This document shows positions 34,757-43,922 of a stretch of DNA of 64,000 nucleotides, piece after piece (the first letter of the stretch is position 1; each line of letters begins with the position of its first letter). The stretch is taken from assembly GCA_903893785.1 (NCBI GenBank), contig CAITNQ010000307.1:1-64000 (forward strand), in the 5' to 3' direction. The position numbers and the translations under genes were made by a program. Source of the DNA: an uncultured Gemmatimonadota bacterium (GTDB lineage Bacteria; Latescibacterota; UBA2968; UBA8231). The notes under the pieces are model-generated. The model was not told where the DNA came from. It made no database searches and saw only the letters and a list, made by a program, of their open reading frames with translations.

Positions 34757-36100
34757 ATGGCTCTTTCCGGAATCGAGATTTTCAAGCAACTACCGCGCAC
34801 CAACTGCAAGGAGTGCGGGTTCCCTACCTGCCTGGCGTTCGCCATGAGTCTGGCTCAGGGCAAGTCTGAGCTGGCCAAGTGCCCCCACGTGTCCGCTGAC
34901 GCCAAGGCGCGACTGTCCGAAGCCTCTGAACCTCCCATCCGCACCGTGGTCATCGGCCCGACGGCTCGCCCCGGCAAGGCCGGCGGCGAAACTGTGCTGT
35001 TCCGGCACGAGAAGACCTTCGCCAACCCGACCCTGCTGGCCATCAAGGTGGTGGACAGCATGACGGACGCGGAAATCGACGCCCGCCTAGCCCGCATGGA
35101 CGAGTTGCAGTACGACCGGGTGGGTCTGGCGCTGCGTGCCGACCTGGTGGCCGTGCAACAGACCGACGGCGATGCCGCTCGCTTTGCGGCCCTTGCGGCC
35201 AAGGCGTCGGCGGCCGGGTGGGGCTTGGTGCTGATGAGTTCCTGCGCCACGTCGCTGGCCGCCGCTCTGGCGGCCTGTGCGGGGCAACGGCCGCTCATTC
35301 ACGCCGCCGAGGCGGCCAATTTCGACGCCCTGGCCGCCCTGGCCAAGGAGCACCAGTGCCCGTTGGTGCTGCGCGGCCAGAGCCTGGATCAGCTGATCGA
35401 GCTGAGCACCAAAGCCGCTGGCCTGGGCTTGAAGGACCTGGTGCTCGACAGTGCGGCGACTACGCTGGGCGCGGCGTTGCGCGACCAGGTGGCCATCCGC
35501 CGGGCGGCGCTGTCGGGCAAGGTCAAGCCCCTCGGCTATCCGACCCTGACTCTGGCCAGCGATCTGACCGACGACCCGACGCAGGAGGTGGTGGCGGCGG
35601 CTGCCATGGTGGCCAAATACGCGGGCATCGTCGTGTTGTCCGAACTGGACGGCGCGTCGCTGTTCCCGCTGCTGCTGGAGCGCCTGAACATCTTCACCGA
35701 TCCGCAGCGGCCCATGGCCACCACCGAAGGCATCTACGAGATCGGCGGCCCCGGCGAGGACTCGCCGGTGCTGATCACGTCGAATTTCTCGCTCAGTTAT
35801 TTTATTGTCTCGGGCGAGATCGAGACCAGTCGCGTACCGGCCTACCTGCTGGTCAAAGATACCGAGGGCCTTTCGGTGCTGACCGCCTGGGCGGCCGGCA
35901 AGTTCGTGCCCGACGAAATCGCCGCCTTTGTCAAGAAGAGCGGCATCGCTGCCAAGGTAAAGCACCGCAAGCTGATCATTCCGGGGTACGCAGCGCAGAT
36001 CTCGGGCGAACTGGAGGACGAGCTGCCTGACTGGCAGATCATCATCGGCCCGCGCGAGGCAGCCTACATACCCGCGTTCCTGAAGGCCTGGAAGGCCTGA
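34757..36100 (+). CDS. acsC: Corrinoid iron-sulfur protein large subunit (CODH/ACS gamma)
   Basis: This 447-residue protein has the N-terminal 4Fe-4S domain as NCKECGFPTCLAFAM with the fourth cysteine in LAKCPHV. The middle is a TIM barrel, and the C-terminal B12-binding part contains ITSNFSLSYFIVSGEIE and the final AYIPAFLKAW. It holds the corrinoid that accepts methyl from AcsE. A 185-bp gap with a strong hairpin follows, before acsE. Confidence 0.96.
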   Translation: MALSGIEIFKQLPRTNCKECGFPTCLAFAMSLAQGKSELAKCPHVSADAKARLSEASEPPIRTVVIGPTARPGKAGGETVLFRHEKTFANPTLLAIKVVDSMTDAEIDARLARMDELQYDRVGLALRADLVAVQQTDGDAARFAALAAKASAAGWGLVLMSSCATSLAAALAACAGQRPLIHAAEAANFDALAALAKEHQCPLVLRGQSLDQLIELSTKAAGLGLKDLVLDSAATTLGAALRDQVAIRRAALSGKVKPLGYPTLTLASDLTDDPTQEVVAAAAMVAKYAGIVVLSELDGASLFPLLLERLNIFTDPQRPMATTEGIYEIGGPGEDSPVLITSNFSLSYFIVSGEIETSRVPAYLLVKDTEGLSVLTAWAAGKFVPDEIAAFVKKSGIAAKVKHRKLIIPGYAAQISGELEDELPDWQIIIGPREAAYIPAFLKAWKA

Positions 36101-36154
36101 CAGCACCGTCGGCCGCCAGCTGGCCCGGGCCGGCGCACCGCCCGCGCCCCTGCT

Positions 36155-36186
36155 GTGGTCGCCCACCGATTGGGGTGGGCGACCAC
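36155..36186. repeat. 13-bp perfect hairpin between acsC and acsE
   Basis: Arms GTGGTCGCCCACC and GGTGGGCGACCAC enclose a 6-base loop. No T-tract follows in either direction, so it is not a standard intrinsic terminator. Within a run of same-direction genes it could stabilise or punctuate mRNA, lowering acsE-downstream expression or protecting the acsC 3' end. Confidence 0.6.
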
Positions 36187-36285
36187 GGGCCGCCTGGGTG
36201 CGCCCGCACGGGCCCTGCGGTCGACGACACCCACCTGTGAGGGAGTCCCCAGCCACAGCCCTCGGCGAGGGCAGGAGGCAGTGCT

Positions 36286-37164
36286 TTGATTCTGGTTGGC
36301 GAGAGTCTCAACGTCATGTCCAAAACGATCGGCCCGGCGCTGAAGAACCGCGAGGTGAAGCCGATCCAGCGCATGGCCGCGGCGCAGCAGGAGGCCGGCT
36401 GCACGTACCTTGATTTGAACATCGGGCCAGCCAAGAAGGCTGGCGCCGAGTTGATGGCGTGGCTGGTCCAGACGGTGCAAGAGGCCGCCGATCTGCCGCT
36501 GTTTCTTGACACTACGAACGTGGAGGCCATGGAGGCGGGCCTGAAGGTGCACCGCGGCCAGGCAGTGATCAACTCCATCTCCTGCCGGCCCGAGCGAATG
36601 GAGGCCCTGCTCCCGTTGGTCAAGACCTACGATGCCTTGTTCGTCGGCCTGCTGATCGGCGTGGACGGCATCCCCCGCGACGCCAACGAAAGGGCAGCCT
36701 TGGCCGCCGACATGCTGGCGCGGATGGCCGAAGAGGGCATTGCTGAGGACCGCGTCCTGTTCGATCCCATCGTGCTGCCGGTCAGTTCGCAGCAGGAGCA
36801 GGTTCAGGGCTGCACTGAGTTCATGACCATGTTCCGCGACTTGGCGCCCACCTCGCGGGCCAACTGCGGCTTGTCGAATGTCTCCAACGGTTCGCCCGAG
36901 GAGCTCCGGCCGCTGCTCAATCGCGTGTACCTGGCGATGTTGCGCCGGTACGGCATGGACGCCGCCATCGTCAATGCCTTCGAACGCGAGCTGATGGATC
37001 TGGGACGGGATCGTCGGCAGGCGGAAGAGGCGCTGATCCACCGCGTCATGGATGGCGAGGCCGTGGATCTGGCCAGCCTGACTGGGGACGAAGCCGACGT
37101 CGTGCGGACCGTCCGCGTGCTGATGGGCCAGTCCCTATACTCTCACTCCTGGCTCAAACTGTAA
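36286..37164 (+). CDS. acsE: Methyl-THF:corrinoid iron-sulfur protein methyltransferase
   Basis: The protein has 292 residues from a TTG start; TTG is chosen because the family N-terminus (ILVGESLNVMSK) begins right there and GGAGG lies about 9 bp upstream. The pterin-binding TIM barrel shows YLDLNIGPAKK, LFLDTTNVEAM, VINSISCRPERM, VLFDPIVLPVSSQQEQ and NCGLSNVSNGSP. It moves the methyl group from methyl-THF to AcsCD. The rare start codon and preceding hairpin may hold its expression below that of acsB and acsC. Confidence 0.95.
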   Translation: MILVGESLNVMSKTIGPALKNREVKPIQRMAAAQQEAGCTYLDLNIGPAKKAGAELMAWLVQTVQEAADLPLFLDTTNVEAMEAGLKVHRGQAVINSISCRPERMEALLPLVKTYDALFVGLLIGVDGIPRDANERAALAADMLARMAEEGIAEDRVLFDPIVLPVSSQQEQVQGCTEFMTMFRDLAPTSRANCGLSNVSNGSPEELRPLLNRVYLAMLRRYGMDAAIVNAFERELMDLGRDRRQAEEALIHRVMDGEAVDLASLTGDEADVVRTVRVLMGQSLYSHSWLKL

Positions 37165-37175
37165 AGGCGCAACCA

Positions 37176-39107
37176 GTGGGCAAATGCCGCGTCACCTTTG
37201 AACCCGGTGACCGGGAGGCACTCGTCGAGGCGGGGACCGATCTCCTCGCCGCTGCGGTCGCCGCCGGCGTGCAGCTGGGCAACGGCTGTGGTGGGCAAGG
37301 CGTGTGCGGCGAATGTCGCGTGGTCCTCGCGAGCGGGGGCGTCGAGGCGCCGGCTTCTGAGCGTCTGACGGGCGCGGAGCGCCAGGCTGGGTACGTGTTG
37401 GCGTGCCGGGCCAAGGTGACCGGCGACGCCCGCGTCGAGTTACCCCGCGAGACGCGGGTGGACCGCGAGCAGATCCTTACCAGCGACATGTTCGCGCAGG
37501 TGGTGGGCGGGCCCGAGAGCTTGGGCAGTGACGGCGAGGTGGTGCGGCGGGCGCGGTTTTCGCTGTCGCCGTTGACGGTGAAGATGGCGCTGACACTGCC
37601 TGAACCCTCGATCGAGGACAACATCAGCGACCTCGAGCGGCTCTACCGCGAGATCACGCGCGGCCGGGCCCTGGCCCTGCCGCTGCGCTGTGACCTGAGC
37701 ACAGTACGCCGCTTGCCGCGTCTGGCGCGGCAGGCGGCGTGGTCGCTGACGGCGACCCTGAGCACCGGTCCCGCCGGCACCGAAGTGCGCCAACTGGAGT
37801 CCGGCGATTGCGCCGACCGGAACTACGGGGTGGCCGTGGACGTGGGGACCACCACGGTAGTCGCCAGCCTTATCGAGCTCCAGGGAGGGGCCACCCTGGG
37901 CACGGTGGCGACCCACAACCACCAGGTGCTGCACGGCCGTGACGTCATTACGCGCATCATCTACGCCGAGACCGAGGAAGGCCTGGCGCGCCTGCAGCGC
38001 TCGGTGGTCGAGACGGTGAACGAACTCGTCGAAACCCTGCTGGTTACGCGCGGCATCTCGTTCGACCAGCTCACGGCCGTCTCGCTGGCCGGCAACTCGA
38101 CGATGATGCACCTGCTGCTGCGCGTGGAGCCGTTCTTTCTGCGCCGCAGCCCCTATGTGCCGGTGCTCAATGCCCCGCCGCCCCTGAGCCCGGTGGAGGT
38201 GGGGCTGAAAGCCAACCCCCGGGGCGTGATGATCTGCACGCCCGGGGTGTCCAGCTATGTGGGCGGCGATATCACCGCCGGCGTGCTCGCCTGCGGCATG
38301 GACGAGACCGACGATATTGCCCTGCTCATTGATCTGGGCACCAATGGCGAGATTGTCTTGGGCAATCGCGACTGGCTGGTGTGCTGTTCGGCCTCGGCCG
38401 GCACGGCCTTCGAGGGGCGCGGCGTCCGGTCCGGGGCGCGCGCCGTGCAGCGGGTCGCCATTGCCCCGCAAACCACCCAGGTGTCCTGGGAGACCATTGG
38501 TGGCGAGGCGCCGGTGGGCCTGTGCGGCTCGGGGTTCATCGACCTGATGGCCGAGCTGTTCACTGTCGGCCTGGTGGATCGACAGGGGATCCTGCGTCAC
38601 GACACCGGCTCGAGCCGGATTCGCGGCAGCGACGAGGGAGCTGAGTTCGTGGTGGTCCCCGGCGAGGCCAGCGCCACCGGGCGCGACATAACCGTGACCC
38701 AGGCCGGGCTGGACAACCTGGTGCGCGCCAAGGCGGCCATCTATTCGGCGGCGCGTATCTTGGTCAACAAGATGGGCATGAGCTTCGACGACGTCGCCCG
38801 CATTTACATCGGGGGTGGCTTCGGCAACTACCTCGATATCGACAAAGCCGTGCGCATTGGCCTGCTGCCGGACCTGCCGCGGTCGCGCTTCACCTTCATC
38901 GGCAACAGCTCGCTGGCCGGGGCCCGGATGGCGCTGCTGTCGGCGGACGCCCGCGTGGCGATGGAGCGCATCGCGGCTCGCATGACCAACATCGAGCTGT
39001 GTGCCGAACCTACGTACATGCAGGAATACGTCGGGGCCCTGTTCCTGCCCCATACTGACATTGATCTGTTCCCCACGGTACGGGAACGTTTGCGGGAGAC
39101 CCACTGA
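37176..39107 (+). CDS. acsV: RACE-type activator of the corrinoid iron-sulfur protein
   Basis: The protein has 643 residues from a GTG, 11 bp after acsE. The 2Fe-2S domain (NGCGGQGVCGECRVVL plus VLACRAKV) is followed by a linker and an ASKHA/DUF4445 ATPase domain (VAVDVGTTTVVASLIELQ, ISLAGNSTMMHLLL written in part, LLIDLGTNGEIVLGN, YIGGGFGNYLDIDKA). By family and position it rescues oxidised Co(II) AcsCD to Co(I). It differs markedly from the RACE at 11.9-13.7 kb. The stop overlaps the next start by one base. Confidence 0.93.
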   Translation: MGKCRVTFEPGDREALVEAGTDLLAAAVAAGVQLGNGCGGQGVCGECRVVLASGGVEAPASERLTGAERQAGYVLACRAKVTGDARVELPRETRVDREQILTSDMFAQVVGGPESLGSDGEVVRRARFSLSPLTVKMALTLPEPSIEDNISDLERLYREITRGRALALPLRCDLSTVRRLPRLARQAAWSLTATLSTGPAGTEVRQLESGDCADRNYGVAVDVGTTTVVASLIELQGGATLGTVATHNHQVLHGRDVITRIIYAETEEGLARLQRSVVETVNELVETLLVTRGISFDQLTAVSLAGNSTMMHLLLRVEPFFLRRSPYVPVLNAPPPLSPVEVGLKANPRGVMICTPGVSSYVGGDITAGVLACGMDETDDIALLIDLGTNGEIVLGNRDWLVCCSASAGTAFEGRGVRSGARAVQRVAIAPQTTQVSWETIGGEAPVGLCGSGFIDLMAELFTVGLVDRQGILRHDTGSSRIRGSDEGAEFVVVPGEASATGRDITVTQAGLDNLVRAKAAIYSAARILVNKMGMSFDDVARIYIGGGFGNYLDIDKAVRIGLLPDLPRSRFTFIGNSSLAGARMALLSADARVAMERIAARMTNIELCAEPTYMQEYVGALFLPHTDIDLFPTVRERLRETH

Positions 39108-39886
39108 TGCCTCAAGTCCTCGCCGTGGCTGGCAAAGGCGGTACCGGCAAGACGACTCTGGCCGCCCTGGTCACCACCTATCTGTTGCGGGCCGGCAAGA
39201 CACCGGTCCTGGCCGTTGACGCCGACCCCAATGCCAATCTGAACGAGGCCCTGGGCGTGGAGTACGACCGGACGGTGGTCGACACGGTGGAAGCCGTCAT
39301 GGGCGACGGCGCCGCGGTGCCGGCTGGCGTTGCCAAGCGGCAATTGGTGGAATACCAGATGCACGACGCCCTGGTCGAGTCGCGCGGCTTCGACCTGCTG
39401 GTGATGGGACGCACCGAGGGCCCGGGCTGCTATTGCCACGCCAACGACCTGCTGCGCGGTTTCCTTGAGAAACTCTCAGGGGGATACGCCCACGTGATCA
39501 TGGACAACGAGGCGGGTCTGGAGCATCTGTCGCGCCGGACCACCCGCAACGTGGACCTGTTGCTGATCGCGGCCAACCCGACGGTAACCGCCGTCCGCTC
39601 CGCCGGCCGGATCCATCAGATAGCCCGCAGCCTGAAGCTGGGTATCGCCCAGTCCTATCTGGTCCTCAACCGCCTCAACGGGGCCGCCGAACCGGCGGTG
39701 CGCGGCGACGCGCTGGCGGCTGAGGTGGAGCGCCTGGCCAGTGACGGCTTGCCGCTTCTGGGCGAGGTCCCCTATGACGAACAGGTGCTGGCGCACAGCA
39801 TGGAGGCGCGGGGGGTGCTGGAACTGCCCGCTACCTCGTCGGCGGCGGTGGCCGTGGCGGCAATGATGGCGGCAGCAGGTCTGTGA
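39107..39886 (+). CDS. acsF: CooC/AcsF-type nickel-insertion ATPase (second copy)
   Basis: This 259-residue protein has the P-loop VAGKGGTGKTTLAAL, VLAVDADPNANLNEALG, the CXC motif GPGCYCHAND, and IMDNEAGLEHLSRRT. It is closest in style to CooC/AcsF proteins found directly after ACS genes and is likely the maturase for AcsB or CooS in this cluster. Its presence with the earlier copy gives two maturases for one CODH/ACS in view. Confidence 0.93.
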   Translation: MPQVLAVAGKGGTGKTTLAALVTTYLLRAGKTPVLAVDADPNANLNEALGVEYDRTVVDTVEAVMGDGAAVPAGVAKRQLVEYQMHDALVESRGFDLLVMGRTEGPGCYCHANDLLRGFLEKLSGGYAHVIMDNEAGLEHLSRRTTRNVDLLLIAANPTVTAVRSAGRIHQIARSLKLGIAQSYLVLNRLNGAAEPAVRGDALAAEVERLASDGLPLLGEVPYDEQVLAHSMEARGVLELPATSSAAVAVAAMMAAAGL

Positions 39887-39932
39887 GGTCGACCACCGGG
39901 CGACACCCGGTGCCACCACGGGAGGAGCGCCG

Positions 39933-40550
39933 ATGCTGTGCCCAGGTCAGGACACCCGTTACTGGAAACCGGACGATATCTTCGATGTACCGTGTCAGGC
40001 CTGCGGCGCGGCCGTAGAATTCTTCAAGAACGACACCCGGCGGCGGTGCCCGCGTTGCGGTAACCGCATTCACAACCCACGGGTCAGTCTGGGGTGCGCC
40101 CAGTGGTGCGCCCATGCCAAAGAGTGCCTCGGCTTTGACCCACGGGCCGTCTCCCTTGACGAAGGGAGCGACGGCTCGCTGTGCCAGCGCCTGCTCGAGC
40201 GCCTCGGGCAGGAGCCCGACGCCTGCGAGGAGCGCCTGGCCCACGCAGTCCGGGCGGTCGAAGAGGCGCGGCAGATCCTGGCTCGCGATGGCGGTGACCC
40301 GCGCGTGGTGCTCCTGGCCGCTGCTCTGTGCGGTTACGCCCATGGCTGCGGTGGCCAGCCACCCGACCCCGACGCCAGCGCGCGGGCGGCCAGCGATCTG
40401 CTCGCCGAGATCGATGTCGACGCTGACGCCGCCGAGGACGTGTGCCAACTGGTCCGCACCGCCCGCTCCGCCGAGGCCCCGCCCACACCAGCCGGCCAGA
40501 TCGTGGCCCTGGCCCTGCAGCAGGCAGCGGCGCGCTGTCCTTCCACCTGA
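39933..40550 (+). CDS. Zinc-ribbon protein of the ACS cluster, unknown function
   Basis: This 205-residue protein has an N-terminal zinc ribbon, CQAC and CPRC (in VPCQACGAAVEFFKNDT and RRRCPRCGNR), followed by more cysteines (LGCAQWCAHAKECLG). The C-terminal half is helical (ERLAHAVRAVEEARQIL, VVLLAAALCGYAHG). I recall similar proteins beside CODH/ACS genes in sulfate reducers, where they are often named phosphohydrolases because of a helical HD-like part; catalytic HD residues are not evident here. Possible metal delivery or assembly role. Confidence 0.7.
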   Translation: MLCPGQDTRYWKPDDIFDVPCQACGAAVEFFKNDTRRRCPRCGNRIHNPRVSLGCAQWCAHAKECLGFDPRAVSLDEGSDGSLCQRLLERLGQEPDACEERLAHAVRAVEEARQILARDGGDPRVVLLAAALCGYAHGCGGQPPDPDASARAASDLLAEIDVDADAAEDVCQLVRTARSAEAPPTPAGQIVALALQQAAARCPST

Positions 40551-40580
40551 ACGTCAGCGGGACGACCCGAGGAGGCCCTG

Positions 40581-41177
40581 ATGGATGCCAGGTATTGGCA
40601 GGAGCTGGAAGCGCTCGACCCGGTCAGCGTCTGCCGTCGCAGTGGGGCGGTCGCCGAACGCGGTGGGTACCGCATCCGCGTCTTCGACCAGGACTGCATG
40701 GTGATGCCGCGCGAGCGGCGCCTGCTGCGTTCGCGGGTCGGCGGCGAAGCGCAGGCGGCCCAGGCGGTGTCTGACGAACTAGAGCTGCTGGTCGCCCAGT
40801 ACCTTATCCATGCCAAGGACATCCCCTTGGCCAACGAGTGGGTCGGGCTGCAGGAACTGGGCAGCGCGAACCGTTTCTTCGCCTCGCACGTGCCCGATTT
40901 CGGCCTGCTGCTTCCGCTGCTGTCGTCCGCGCCGGAGGCCGTGGTCCGGGCGGCGCAGTCGCTGGGGGGCGGCCGCCTCGACTACGGCGATCTGTCGGTT
41001 TCCTGCCGCGTTCTGCCGCGTTTGCCGATTGCTTTCGTATATTGGGCCGCCGGCGACGAGTTCGCCGAGGCGGCTTCGGTGCTCTTCGATCGCACTGCGG
41101 AGCAGCACATGCCACTGGACGTGCTATCGGCTACTGTGCAGGAAGCCATCGCCACCCTGGCCCGGTTGGCGCGCTAG
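40581..41177 (+). CDS. DUF3786-family protein (second copy)
   Basis: This 198-residue protein has a family pattern shared with the copy at 27.7 kb: YRIRVFDQDCMVMP, LVAQYLIHAKDIPLANEWVGLQEL in part, FFASHVPDF, LPRLPIAFVYWAAGDEFAEAASVLFD and HMPLDVLS. It has a clean ribosome site (GAGGAGG). Function unknown. Two copies bracketing the acetyl-CoA synthase genes suggest a non-redundant accessory role. The extra Cys in FDQDCMV is not present in the first copy. Confidence 0.8.
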   Translation: MDARYWQELEALDPVSVCRRSGAVAERGGYRIRVFDQDCMVMPRERRLLRSRVGGEAQAAQAVSDELELLVAQYLIHAKDIPLANEWVGLQELGSANRFFASHVPDFGLLLPLLSSAPEAVVRAAQSLGGGRLDYGDLSVSCRVLPRLPIAFVYWAAGDEFAEAASVLFDRTAEQHMPLDVLSATVQEAIATLARLAR

Positions 41178-41243
41178 GCGTCCGACGCGCCCCGGCAGGG
41201 CCGCTGCCCGACCGCCGTTACCAGTCGGCGGCAGGAGGCACAG

Positions 41244-43166
41244 GTGTTCTACACCATCCGCGCCAAGATCATCGCCAGCTTCCTCAGCGTGACGCTGCTG
41301 GCCGGACTGGTCTCACTCGTCGTCGGCGGCCAGCTCCTGTACCGCACGGTGCTGCAACAGGCCAGCACCCGGGTGGCCCTGGACCTGAATGCGGCCCGAG
41401 GGGTGTACCAAAGCCGCGTCGGCGAGATGGGGGTCATGCTCCGTCAGGCCGCCGTGCCGGAAGAGCTCGCCGCCGAGTTGGCCAGTCGCGATACGCTGGC
41501 CCTGATCGCCCGACTGCGCCGGGTCGCGGCCGACTCGCGCCTGGATTTTGCCGGCATTGTCACTCCTGGCGGCAGCACCCTGTGCCGGCTGGGCCCCGAT
41601 TCGCTGGCGCGCAACGCCCGGGCCGTTGCCAATCCACTGGTGGCGGCGGCGCTGGTGCGCAACACCGCAGTCTCGGGCACTGTGGTGCTCAGTCCGGAAC
41701 TGCTGCGCGCCGAAGACCCCCGCCTAGCTGAACGAGCCCGGGTGCAGGTGGTCGACGGGCCCGGCGCCGGGCCCGAAGCCAGCGAGACGGCCGGTCTGGC
41801 CCTCGGCGTGGCAGTTCCCCTGCGGGTCGCGGGCACCCTGGCCGGGGTGCTGTACGGCGGCGTGCTGCTCAACCGCAGCGAGGTGCTGGTGGACTCCATT
41901 GGCCAGGCCGTGTACCCGGAAGCCGACGCGCGCCGGCAACGGGCCGGCGGCGCCTCGGTCCTGCTGCGCGACGTGCGGGTGGCGACGAGCCTGACCGACG
42001 CCAACGGGCGCCGCGCCATCGGTACACGCGAATCACCCCAGGTGCGCCAGCGCGTGCTTACCGACGGCGCCCGCTTCACCGAGCGCTCGGTGGTCCTCGA
42101 CGACCGGTACATCACCGCCTGCGAACCCTTGACGGACATCTTCGGCGATCGCGTCGGCATGTTGTGTGTCAGCCTGCGCGAGGCCGAGTACGCTCCCGTG
42201 CGGCGCAAGGCCCTGGCCGTATTGGTGGCCCTGACGCTGGCCGGGATGGGCTTTGCCGTGGGTTTGGGCTGTGCCCTGGCCAACAAAATCATGCGACCGG
42301 TGCAGCAGCTTATCCGCGCCAGCGTGGAGGTGTCGGGCGGCAATCTCACCCCGGTCCTGATGCCACCCTCCAGCGGCGAAATCGGGGTCTTGGAGCGCAC
42401 CTTCGCCGACATGGTGTCCTCGCTTCAGGAGCGCGAACGGCGGCAGCAGGCCGAGAGCGAGGTGAAGCTGCTGCGCTCAGAGAAGCAGGCGTCCATCGGG
42501 CGCCTGGCGGCCGGCGTCGCCCACGAGATCAACAACCCCCTTACCGGGGTGCTGACCTTCACGCACATGCTGCTGCGGCGCGACGACCTGAACGACTCGG
42601 TTCGCGCCGATCTGGAGACCATTGCCCGCGAGACCGACCGCGTGCGGCGCATCGTCCGGGGCCTGCTCGATTTCGCCCGCGAAACGCGCCTGCACGAGGA
42701 ACCGGCCGAGTTGAACACCCTGGTCCGCGCCACCGTGTCGCTGGTCGCGAACCAGGCTCTGATCCGCGGTATCCGCCTGGACAGCCACTTGGCGGAAGGC
42801 CTGCCGGTCCGGGCCCTGGACCGCAGCCAGATGCAGAGCGTGCTGATGAACTTGCTGCTGAATGCCATCGATGCCACGTCGCCCGGTGGCACGATCACGG
42901 TAACCACGGCCCTGGCCCCGTCGCCGGACGGCGCCGGCGCCAACGGCCTGGCCCTGGCCGTACGCGATACCGGGTGCGGCATTCCGCCGCAGAACCTGGC
43001 GCGCCTTTTCGAGCCGTTCTTCACCACCAAGGAACCCGGGCGTGGCACCGGGCTGGGGCTGTCCGTTTCCCAGGGCATCGTCGAGCGCCACGGCGGCGTG
43101 CTGCTCGTCGAGAGCCAGGTGGGGCAGGGCAGTACCTTCACCATCTGGCTGCCCGTGGTTGCCTGA
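41244..43166 (+). CDS. Membrane sensor histidine kinase (cache-like sensor, HAMP, HisKA, HATPase)
   Basis: The protein has 640 residues from GTG (GGAGG upstream). TM1 is at about 9-29 (IIASFLSVTLLAGLVSLVVGG). A periplasmic cache-like sensor of about 280 residues follows, then TM2 near 315-340, HAMP (MRPVQQLIRASVEVSGGNL), HisKA with His427 in AAGVAHEINNPLTGV, and an ATPase domain with N, G1 and G2 boxes (LLLNAIDA, VRDTGCGIP, GRGTGLGLS). The kinase core resembles NtrB/AtoS-type kinases that often partner sigma-54 activators. The adjacent response regulator lacks such an output domain. The ligand is unknown; the location suggests a substrate or redox cue for acetyl-CoA metabolism. Confidence 0.92.
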   Translation: MFYTIRAKIIASFLSVTLLAGLVSLVVGGQLLYRTVLQQASTRVALDLNAARGVYQSRVGEMGVMLRQAAVPEELAAELASRDTLALIARLRRVAADSRLDFAGIVTPGGSTLCRLGPDSLARNARAVANPLVAAALVRNTAVSGTVVLSPELLRAEDPRLAERARVQVVDGPGAGPEASETAGLALGVAVPLRVAGTLAGVLYGGVLLNRSEVLVDSIGQAVYPEADARRQRAGGASVLLRDVRVATSLTDANGRRAIGTRESPQVRQRVLTDGARFTERSVVLDDRYITACEPLTDIFGDRVGMLCVSLREAEYAPVRRKALAVLVALTLAGMGFAVGLGCALANKIMRPVQQLIRASVEVSGGNLTPVLMPPSSGEIGVLERTFADMVSSLQERERRQQAESEVKLLRSEKQASIGRLAAGVAHEINNPLTGVLTFTHMLLRRDDLNDSVRADLETIARETDRVRRIVRGLLDFARETRLHEEPAELNTLVRATVSLVANQALIRGIRLDSHLAEGLPVRALDRSQMQSVLMNLLLNAIDATSPGGTITVTTALAPSPDGAGANGLALAVRDTGCGIPPQNLARLFEPFFTTKEPGRGTGLGLSVSQGIVERHGGVLLVESQVGQGSTFTIWLPVVA

Positions 43167-43295
43167 CCGCGACCGCGCGACGGCTTATTTTATCGCCTCA
43201 AACTGCTCCGAGGGGGGCAGTGTGCCTGGCGGCCGTGGCGCGCGCCTCCGGCTGTCGGCCCGAACTCTGCGTGCGGATCGCCAAGGATAGGGACT

Positions 43296-43922
43296 ATGCC
43301 CGGAATGCGGATCCTCGCCATCGACGACGAGCAGATCGTGCTCGACAGCATCGAGAAGATCCTGTCGGCCGAGAACCACCTGCTCGACCAGACTACCAGC
43401 AGCCGCCAGGGACTCGAATGGGCCCTGCAGCGCGACTACGACCTGGTGCTGGCCGATGTCCGTATGCCCGAAATCGGCGGCATGCGCGTGCTGCGGGACG
43501 TAAAACGGGCCAAACCGTCCCTGCCCGTGGTCATCGTGACCGGCTATGCCACCGTGCAGTCGGCTGTCCAGGCGATGAAACTGGGCGCTACCGATTACCT
43601 GGAGAAACCCTTCACCCCCGACGAACTGCTGCAGGCCGTGCAGTCCGCCCTTGACGCCCAGACGCCCCCGGTGCCGGTCAGTCAGGGACTGATCCACCGC
43701 GACGAGGTGCTGCGGGTACTCGACCGGGCGGCGACCGACCCGCAGTTCGTCAGCGAACTCCATGTGCGCGGCGCCGATGCCCTTGAGCCCTATGGTCTTA
43801 CCGGGCCGGAGATGCTCGCGCTGCTCACCGGTGACCTGCCGTGGATCGAATCCCACGTGGGCCCGCTGACAGAGGCCCGCCGCCGGTGGTTCGAGGAGCG
43901 CCTCAGCGCCGAGATCTGGTAG
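43296..43922 (+). CDS. Response regulator with NtrC-like receiver but no AAA+ or DNA-binding domain
   Basis: This 208-residue protein has an intact receiver (IDDE acidic pair, phospho-acceptor Asp54 in LVLADVRMP, VIVTGYA, EKPFTPDEL), most like NtrC-family receivers. The remaining about 80 residues show no AAA+ module or helix-turn-helix. They follow a short helical pattern (VLDRAATDPQFVSEL, LEPYGLTGPEMLALLTGD) that resembles LigA/Os-type small helical domains. It may act by protein-protein contact rather than DNA binding. It is preceded by the cognate kinase gene and a 129-bp spacer. Confidence 0.85.
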   Translation: MPGMRILAIDDEQIVLDSIEKILSAENHLLDQTTSSRQGLEWALQRDYDLVLADVRMPEIGGMRVLRDVKRAKPSLPVVIVTGYATVQSAVQAMKLGATDYLEKPFTPDELLQAVQSALDAQTPPVPVSQGLIHRDEVLRVLDRAATDPQFVSELHVRGADALEPYGLTGPEMLALLTGDLPWIESHVGPLTEARRRWFEERLSAEIW

